Shown piece by piece: positions 5,788-10,933 of a stretch of DNA of 10,933 bases (the first letter of the stretch is position 1; every line of letters starts with the position of its first letter). Below the pieces are notes generated by a model, which ran no database searches, was not told the DNA's origin, and was given only the letters and a program-made list of their open reading frames with translations. Where the stretch lies: NCBI GenBank assembly GCA_024640385.1, contig JAHEFC010000074.1, forward strand, positions 1 to 10,933, given 5' to 3'. The position numbers and the translations under genes are program-made. The DNA comes from Sphingobacteriales bacterium (lineage in GTDB: Bacteria > Bacteroidota > Bacteroidia > Chitinophagales > Chitinophagaceae).

Positions 5788-8400
5788 ATGAATGCAGAAT
5801 CTCTAAGGCTGCAACAAAACGCAAGCAAAAAAATTCCTCTCGAACAATGGGGCCCCTATCTCTCCGAGCGCCAATGGGGGACAGTTCGTGAAGATTACAG
5901 CCATCATGGTGATGCCTGGCGCTATTTTCCTTTTGAACAATCACATTGCAGAAGCTATATCTGGGGTGAAGACGGGCTGGCAGGTATTTCTGATTATTTT
6001 CAGAATCTCTGTTTCTCAGTCGGGTTCTGGAACGGTCACGATAAGGTGTTGAAAGAACGAATGTTTGGCCTGGTGAACTTCGAAGGCAATCATGGAGAAG
6101 ACGTTAAAGAACTTTACTACTACCTCGATAATACGCCCACGCATTATTATATGGAATACCTGTACAAGTATCCGCACAAGGCATTTCCATATGAGAAACT
6201 GAGAGAGGAGAACAGGAAAAGATCCCGCCATGAACCAGAGTATGAATTACTCGATACCGGCATATTCGATAAAGACGAGTACTTCGACTGCCACATCACC
6301 TATGCCAAAAATAACAGCACAGATATTTTCATAAAGATCCAGGTGACCAACCGGGGTTCTCATGCGGCAGATTGTACGGTACTGCCCACACTATGGTTCT
6401 ACAACCGCTGGCAAACCGAAAAAAAGTTTCGCAAGCCTACCATCATCTTGAAAGATGAAAAGCATGTGAGGGCCACCCACGAAAGAATTGGTGCGTACAA
6501 TCTCTATTTCCAGAAAGCAGACAACCTGATGTTCACAGAGAATGAAACCAACCAGAAACTGGTTTCCGGAAAAGAGCATCGTTCGATCTATACTAAAGAC
6601 GCAATTAATGATGCCGTGATCAACGGCAAGAATCTACACCTGGTCAAGAAAAGAAAACACGGCACCAAATTCAGCCCGGTTTATAAACTGCATCTTAAAG
6701 CAGGGGAATCCAAAGAGATATACCTGAGGCTGGTAGACAGTGCCCCCGCGGATCCCTTCCCCTCCCAGTTCAAGCAATTGTTTGTTACCAGGAAGAAAGA
6801 GGCAGATGCGTTCTATGATGAAATACTGACCACGCCTAAAAATTCTGATATTCGAAGCATACAACGGCAGGCTCTTGCCGGTTTGCTCTGGAGCAAACAA
6901 TATTATCATTATGATGTAGAGAAATGGCTTTCCTCCGGAGACGGTATCACTGAGCCTGGGGATGGCAAGAAATGGGGCAGGAACCACGACTGGAAGCACC
7001 TGAAAAACCAGGATATCATATCGATGCCTGACAAGTGGGAGTTTCCCTGGTATGCTGCCTGGGACCTGGCATTCCAATGTATCCCACTTGCCATGGTGGA
7101 TCCCACATTTGCCAAAAACCAGCTCCTGCTGATCATGCGGGAATGGTATATGAAACCGGATGGTCAGCTGCCAGCCTATGAGTGGAATTTCTCAGATGTG
7201 AATCCCCCGGTGCAGGCATGGGCCGCGCTGGAAGTATTCAAAATTGAGAAACAGTATACGGGCCAGGGCGACCTGGTATTTCTCAAAAAAGCGTTTCATA
7301 AGCTATTGATCAATTTCACCTGGTGGATCAACAGAAAAGATCCCAACGGTAATAATATGTTCGAGGGCGGGTTCCTTGGCCTGGATAATATAGGCGTATT
7401 CAACAGGAGTGCACCCCTTAACGATAGTATGCACCTGGAGCAGGCTGATGGAACCGCATGGATGGGAATGTATGCGCTCAACCTGCTTGATATGGCATTG
7501 GAGATCGCCATGCATGATCCATCCTTCGAAGACGCGGCAACGAAATTTTTTGAGCAGTTTGTATTGATCGCCGAAGCGATCAATCATCATGGTATGTGGA
7601 ATGAGGAGGATGAATTTTTCTATGATACCCTCTCCATTTCCGGCAGCGCTCCCATACAGCTTCGTATTCAATCCATAGTTGGTCTTACCAGTTTATTTGC
7701 GGTATCCATTATAAGGAAAGAGATGATGGAAAAGCTTGACGATTTTTCCAAGCGCATCAGCTGGTTTGAGAATTACCGGAAGAAGAACAACCTGTTCTGG
7801 CCAAACGAAGAACACGGGGAACGCGACCGCACCCTGGTATCCCTGCTGCCCAGGGAAAGGCTGGAAGCCTTGTTGAAACGGGTTTTGAATGAAGATGAAT
7901 TTTTATCAGACAATGGCATCAGGGCGCTGTCAAAGTATTACGAGAAGAACCCCTACACTGTACATATTGCGGGCATAGACCATACTATCCAGTATGACCC
8001 GGGGGATTCAACCAGTGATTTTTTTGGCGGCAATTCCAACTGGCGTGGTCCTGTATGGATACCGATGAACTATCTTATCATCAGGAGCATCAGGCGATAT
8101 GGAAGGTTTTATGGTGATTCGCTGAAAGTGGAATTTCCTACCGGCAGCGGTGAAAAGTATAACCTGAAAGAGGTGGCCAATAAACTAACGGAAAGGCTTA
8201 GCCGAATGTTCCTGAAAGATGAGGAAGGCAAGCGTCCCTGCTTTGGCGAATATCACGAATTCTATACCCGGCCGGGCAATGAACATCTTGTTTTGTTCAA
8301 TGAATATTTCCACGGCGATTCAGGTAAAGGACTGGGAGCCAGTCACCAGACAGGGTGGACGGCACTTATTGCTGAACTGATCGAGAGAGCAGGGAAGTAG
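5788..8400 (+). CDS. Cytoplasmic GH63-like glucosidase (MGH1/YgjK-type catalytic domain)
   Basis: An 870-residue protein with no signal peptide, hence probably cytoplasmic. The N-terminal 350 or so residues are beta-rich (for example CRSYIWGEDGLAGISDYFQ) and the C-terminal half is the (alpha/alpha)6 barrel of GH63-type enzymes. Conserved barrel segments are FPWYAAWDLAF (419-429), QLPAYEWNFSDVNPPVQAW (around Tyr464-Glu465-Trp466), WRGPVWIPMNYL (752-763) and FGEYHEFYTRPG (819-830). By analogy with YgjK and bacterial mannosylglycerate hydrolase, Asp426 is the likely general acid and Glu821 or Glu824 the likely base; this assignment is inferred from motif position. GH63 enzymes are inverting and act on alpha-glucosidic or related bonds; the exact substrate is unknown. 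The gene looks monocistronic, flanked by the 5591-5787 gap and by a heptad repeat and hairpin terminator. It has no evident link with the sulfur genes. Confidence 0.85.
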   Translation: MNAESLRLQQNASKKIPLEQWGPYLSERQWGTVREDYSHHGDAWRYFPFEQSHCRSYIWGEDGLAGISDYFQNLCFSVGFWNGHDKVLKERMFGLVNFEGNHGEDVKELYYYLDNTPTHYYMEYLYKYPHKAFPYEKLREENRKRSRHEPEYELLDTGIFDKDEYFDCHITYAKNNSTDIFIKIQVTNRGSHAADCTVLPTLWFYNRWQTEKKFRKPTIILKDEKHVRATHERIGAYNLYFQKADNLMFTENETNQKLVSGKEHRSIYTKDAINDAVINGKNLHLVKKRKHGTKFSPVYKLHLKAGESKEIYLRLVDSAPADPFPSQFKQLFVTRKKEADAFYDEILTTPKNSDIRSIQRQALAGLLWSKQYYHYDVEKWLSSGDGITEPGDGKKWGRNHDWKHLKNQDIISMPDKWEFPWYAAWDLAFQCIPLAMVDPTFAKNQLLLIMREWYMKPDGQLPAYEWNFSDVNPPVQAWAALEVFKIEKQYTGQGDLVFLKKAFHKLLINFTWWINRKDPNGNNMFEGGFLGLDNIGVFNRSAPLNDSMHLEQADGTAWMGMYALNLLDMALEIAMHDPSFEDAATKFFEQFVLIAEAINHHGMWNEEDEFFYDTLSISGSAPIQLRIQSIVGLTSLFAVSIIRKEMMEKLDDFSKRISWFENYRKKNNLFWPNEEHGERDRTLVSLLPRERLEALLKRVLNEDEFLSDNGIRALSKYYEKNPYTVHIAGIDHTIQYDPGDSTSDFFGGNSNWRGPVWIPMNYLIIRSIRRYGRFYGDSLKVEFPTGSGEKYNLKEVANKLTERLSRMFLKDEEGKRPCFGEYHEFYTRPGNEHLVLFNEYFHGDSGKGLGASHQTGWTALIAELIERAGK

Positions 8401-8403
8401 ATT

Positions 8404-8434
8404 CAGGTTGCAGGTTGCAGGTTGCAGGTTGCAG
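8404..8434 (+). repeat. Four tandem CAGGTTG heptads just after the GH63 gene
   Basis: Four perfect copies of CAGGTTG (8404-8410, 8411-8417, 8418-8424, 8425-8431) plus a partial CAG. They begin three bases after the TAG stop and precede a separate hairpin terminator at 8461-8501. The same repeat occurs in reverse complement at 9602-9633. Both neighbouring genes are on the plus strand, so the element is tied to the upstream gene's end rather than to a convergent pair. Confidence 0.85.
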
Positions 8435-8460
8435 AGGGGGGATTCTTCTTTATGAATAAT

Positions 8461-8501
8461 TGCATGAACTGGCGGGCTTTGGCCTGCCAGTTGCATTTTT
8501 T
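8461..8501 (+). terminator. Rho-independent terminator after the GH63 gene
   Basis: An 11-bp stem pairs AACTGGCGGGC (8467-8477) with GCCTGCCAGTT (8482-8492), closed by the tetraloop TTTG, with one G-T wobble. The stem can extend with TGCA (8461-8464) and TGCA (8492-8495) past a small bulge. Six T residues follow at 8496-8501. It lies 61 bases after the stop codon. Confidence 0.85.
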
Positions 8502-8598
8502 ACTACTAAGGCATCCTGGCTTTTGTAGTCTTGCAATTTCCGCTGTCAGATAAGATCTGCTGCGGTAAAATCAATTAAGGATCGGGTAGATACGGTAA

Positions 8599-8606
8599 TA
8601 GGTTTG
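8599..8606 (+). promoter_or_regulatory. Bacteroidota-type -7 promoter element before the desaturase gene
   Basis: TAGGTTTG matches the Bacteroidota -7 consensus TAnnTTTG exactly. Transcription would start around 8611-8613, about ten bases before the ATG at 8622. No clear TTG element is seen about 20 bases upstream, so the call is tentative. The element overlaps the alternative TTG start at 8604 and argues against that start. Confidence 0.4.
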
Positions 8607-8621
8607 AAGAAAATCAGATGT

Positions 8622-9593
8622 ATGAACTTCAATCCTAATCTCCTGCTACATGCTGCTCCCGCCATGGTGCTCCTCGCAATCAGTGAGTTCCTCCTCATGA
8701 ATCATGAACACCGCAGTAAGGAGACCAGGCGGAATCTGCTCAATAGCTATATCATAGCCGCAGGTTTTCTAACCGTTACGGCCGCCATGAAAGCGATACC
8801 GTTCATGCTGTATACATGGTTATTCCAGTTCAGGCTGTTTGATTTTGAGCTATCTGCCTGGTGGGTGTTCATATTGGCCATACTATGTGATGATTTCACC
8901 TGTTACTGGTCGCACAGAATGACACATTCAGTAAGGTTTTTTTGGGCCTCACACCTGGTGCATCATTCTTCGGATACATATAATCTCACATCCGGATCAC
9001 GGCAATCCTGGGTTAGTGTATATAGCGGATCATTCCTCATGTGGGCCTGGCTTCCATTGGTAGGATTTTCTCCGGAAATGATCCTTTATGTTAAATCGAT
9101 CAGTACCATTTACCAGTTTTTCCTTCATACAGAACAGATCAGGAAACTGCCGTTGTGGATAGAATTTGTTTTTAATACGCCTTCCCACCATCGTGTTCAT
9201 CACAGTTCTGATCTTGAGAACCTTGATATGAATAACGGCGCGATGCTGATCATCTGGGACAGGATATTCGGCACATTCAGGGAAGAAAGATCGATGGATC
9301 ATCATTACGGACTTTGCAAAAAGATCGAAGATCCAACACCTGTTTCCATAAATTTTGCTGAATTCTCAGATATGTTGAGGGACGTGAAAAAAGTCAGCGC
9401 TCTCAAACATAAATTCATGTACGTTTTTGGCGCACCTGGTTGGAGCCATGATGGAAGCACAAAAACAGCAAAACAACTCAGGAAAGAATGTTCAGACGAT
9501 CCAACTAGAATTGTAGTCATGCGATCTATGGCTAATGACCCTGCTGAATTCAGCAGAGAAAGACTAAAGCATCAGATGATCAATGCGATGTAA
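8622..9593 (+). CDS. Sterol desaturase / fatty acid hydroxylase superfamily membrane protein
   Basis: A 323-residue integral membrane di-iron enzyme candidate. The histidine boxes of the superfamily are present: HRMTH (98-102), preceded by Asp90-Asp91; HLVHHSS (111-117); and HHRVHHSS (189-196), the last after the FNTPSHH segment typical of the family. Hydrophobic spans lie at about residues 8-23, 40-70, 78-90 and 127-160. The last 80 or so residues are polar and probably cytoplasmic. Family members use a di-iron centre and oxygen to hydroxylate or desaturate lipids, sterols or carotenoids; the substrate cannot be inferred. The ATG at 8622 is chosen over a TTG at 8604 because the latter overlaps a likely promoter element. 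It has its own terminator-isolated unit and is flanked by heptad repeats in inverted orientation. Confidence 0.9.
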   Translation: MNFNPNLLLHAAPAMVLLAISEFLLMNHEHRSKETRRNLLNSYIIAAGFLTVTAAMKAIPFMLYTWLFQFRLFDFELSAWWVFILAILCDDFTCYWSHRMTHSVRFFWASHLVHHSSDTYNLTSGSRQSWVSVYSGSFLMWAWLPLVGFSPEMILYVKSISTIYQFFLHTEQIRKLPLWIEFVFNTPSHHRVHHSSDLENLDMNNGAMLIIWDRIFGTFREERSMDHHYGLCKKIEDPTPVSINFAEFSDMLRDVKKVSALKHKFMYVFGAPGWSHDGSTKTAKQLRKECSDDPTRIVVMRSMANDPAEFSRERLKHQMINAM

Positions 9594-9601
9594 TAGGCTA
9601 T

Positions 9602-9633
9602 CTGCAACCTGCAACCTGTAACCTGCAACCTGC
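9602..9633 (-). repeat. Four tandem heptads, reverse complement of the CAGGTTG array
   Basis: On the plus strand the units are CTGCAAC, CTGCAAC, CTGTAAC and CTGCAAC, plus CTGC and a trailing A; one unit has a single change. On the minus strand they read CAGGTTG, like the array at 8404. The array starts eight bases after the desaturase stop and ends eleven bases before the convergent GH95-like gene's stop. Read with the minus-strand gene, it is again a sense-oriented CAGGTTG array just after a stop codon. Confidence 0.85.
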
Positions 9634-9644
9634 ATTAGGGTCAG

Positions 9645-10933
9645 TCACAATTCAGCCACTAATTTCAGACTGCTTCCTCTTTCCAGCCAAACCTTCAACA
9701 TTCCATTTTCTTCTTTTAACCCTGCAGATTTTCCGGTCAGGGTTTTTTTCCATTTGCCTTCGGGAAGTTTAAGGACCAGGTTACCATCTACTGTGGCAAA
9801 TACCTCTATGTTACTCATCTTCCCCCCAACCTTCTTCGCATTCACAAGATAAGCTCCTTCTGTTCTCAGGGAATTAAAGGAAACATCAGTCCAGCTGGCG
9901 GGCACAGCAGGCATGATCTCGATAAAACCTGCATATGACTGTATCAGCATTTCCTGCAATCCTGCTGCAAAAGCGAAATTTCCTTCCAGTGTAAATGGCC
10001 TGTAAGTAAATGTAGAATAGCCCGATTTCGTTTGGTCGCCATTGAGGTGAAAACTGTTGGGGGAACAAAATGCCTTTGCAAAGATCTGCAGCGCTTTGGC
10101 AGCTCCAGCTCCGTCTTTTGCCCTGGCCTTAAGATTGGCTTCCCACGCATAAGAGTAGCCGCACCAGTTAGCAGGACCAATACTGTCAAGCAATTTGAGA
10201 GAGTTTTGAATGATCGTTTTCTGTTTATTGCCATCTTCCCATCTAATAAGTCCCAAAGGATGGATCGCCATCAGGTGAGAAAAATGCCGGTGCGATACAT
10301 TATAAGGAAGGGTACTGGCAAACATGAGTTCATTGGCCGGGCTCAGGGAAAACTCATCAAAACTTTTCAGCAGCTCATTCCATTTTTTGGCTTCGTTCTT
10401 TTTGCCGAGTTCATTGGCAAGCTCTGCTGCAGTTTTATAAATGAATTTCATCAGGGCCAGGTCGTAATTGGTGTTGGTATTGAACCAGGCGGATAGACTG
10501 TTGTCGTTGATCTCCGGACTGGCGCTGATGGGAAGCTTTCGTTTTCCATTGGCATCCAGTACGGTGATATTGGTGATGAATTCCGCGGTTTCTTTCACCC
10601 AGGGGTATGCCCTTTTCTCCAGGAAATCCCTGTCCATGCTATATTTCCACTGCCAATAGTAGTGTTGGGCCAGCCAGCAACCTACTGTTGGGGAGAGGGA
10701 ATATTGGATCCATCCTCCCATCTCTGTTCCATCCAGCGTGGTTACTCCGGGCACATTCAAACCCTCTACACCAAAATACAATTTCGTGTACCGTTTATAG
10801 TTAGCCTTGTTGCTGTCGAGATGATCGAGATAAACCATAGCTTCTTCCAGGTGATTACCTGAATAGGCAGGCCAGTAACTGAGTTGTGTATTCAGATCGT
10901 GATGGAAATCACCTTTCCATGGTGGTATGCGGC
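9645..10933 (-). CDS. GH95-like glycoside hydrolase, C-terminal part
   Basis: The frame is open to the right edge, so about 429 codons of the 3' part are visible and the N-terminus is missing; the ATG at 10838 is internal. Reading in from the edge, the segment DFHHDLNTQLSYWPAYSG corresponds to the GH95 core motif (usually NxN then NYWPA). Further motifs are SASPEINDN (glutamate codon 10512-10514, likely general acid), SHRHFSHLMAIHPL, and FTLEGNFAFAAGLQEML, followed by the C-terminal IEIMPAVPASW and a beta domain. GH95 enzymes are inverting, with an (alpha/alpha)6 barrel, and include alpha-1,2-L-fucosidases and L-galactosidases, usually exported. In this protein the first Asn of NxN is Asp (10896-10898) and the Asp of the usual IDGNFG motif is Glu (9984-9986), so fucosidase activity should not be assumed. 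The gene converges on the desaturase gene. Confidence 0.82.
   Translation of the reverse strand, partial: RIPPWKGDFHHDLNTQLSYWPAYSGNHLEEAMVYLDHLDSNKANYKRYTKLYFGVEGLNVPGVTTLDGTEMGGWIQYSLSPTVGCWLAQHYYWQWKYSMDRDFLEKRAYPWVKETAEFITNITVLDANGKRKLPISASPEINDNSLSAWFNTNTNYDLALMKFIYKTAAELANELGKKNEAKKWNELLKSFDEFSLSPANELMFASTLPYNVSHRHFSHLMAIHPLGLIRWEDGNKQKTIIQNSLKLLDSIGPANWCGYSYAWEANLKARAKDGAGAAKALQIFAKAFCSPNSFHLNGDQTKSGYSTFTYRPFTLEGNFAFAAGLQEMLIQSYAGFIEIMPAVPASWTDVSFNSLRTEGAYLVNAKKVGGKMSNIEVFATVDGNLVLKLPEGKWKKTLTGKSAGLKEENGMLKVWLERGSSLKLVAEL

Noticed and set aside
5607..5891. Open frame of 94 codons on the plus strand
   Set aside because: It overlaps the start of the GH63-like gene in another frame and its product has no recognisable motif.
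8404..9633. CRISPR-like arrays
   Set aside because: Units are only 7 bases long and directly adjacent, with no spacers and no cas genes nearby.

Overview
The window looks like a chromosomal segment of a Bacteroidota bacterium, most likely of the Chitinophagaceae or a related group. The evidence is indirect: there are almost no strong Shine-Dalgarno sequences, one promoter element matches the Bacteroidota form TAnnTTTG, the protein families are typical of the group (soluble GH63-like glucosidase, GH95-like hydrolase, DUF559 protein, type II-like SQR), and intergenic gaps carry short tandem repeats. No rRNA, tRNA, CRISPR array, transposase or phage gene was seen.

Bases 1-5242 form an inorganic sulfur oxidation module. 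Three plus-strand genes in one reading frame form a likely operon: the end of a YeeE/YedE (DUF6691-type) sulfur-compound permease subunit, a lipoprotein diheme cytochrome c with the TsdA/SoxA-type thiosulfate site, and SoxB thiosulfohydrolase. Facing them on the minus strand is a Tat-exported DsrE-like protein. Diverging from that gene is a sulfide:quinone oxidoreductase with both catalytic cysteines. The 237-bp divergent region holds a CRP/FNR-type palindrome. Together the genes could oxidise sulfide (SQR) and thiosulfate (cytochrome plus SoxB) and handle or import sulfane-sulfur compounds. SoxYZ and separate SoxX/SoxA are not in the window and may lie upstream.

Bases 5243-10933 hold unrelated genes: a small DUF559 (Vsr/PD-(D/E)XK-like) protein that appears to lack its first catalytic aspartate, a large cytoplasmic GH63-like glucosidase, a membrane sterol-desaturase/fatty-acid-hydroxylase family protein, and the C-terminal part of a GH95-like glycoside hydrolase on the minus strand that runs off the right edge.

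The most unusual feature is non-coding. At four places, three or four tandem copies of a 7- or 8-base unit begin within about 0-12 bases of a stop codon. The units are ATCCGGA (257-279), GTCAGAGA (2952-2983, with an inverted partner at 3011-3042), CAGGTTG (8404-8434) and its reverse complement (9602-9633). Every locus can be read as sense-oriented just after a stop codon. This looks like a recurring class of 3'-end element with varying unit sequence and conserved unit length.
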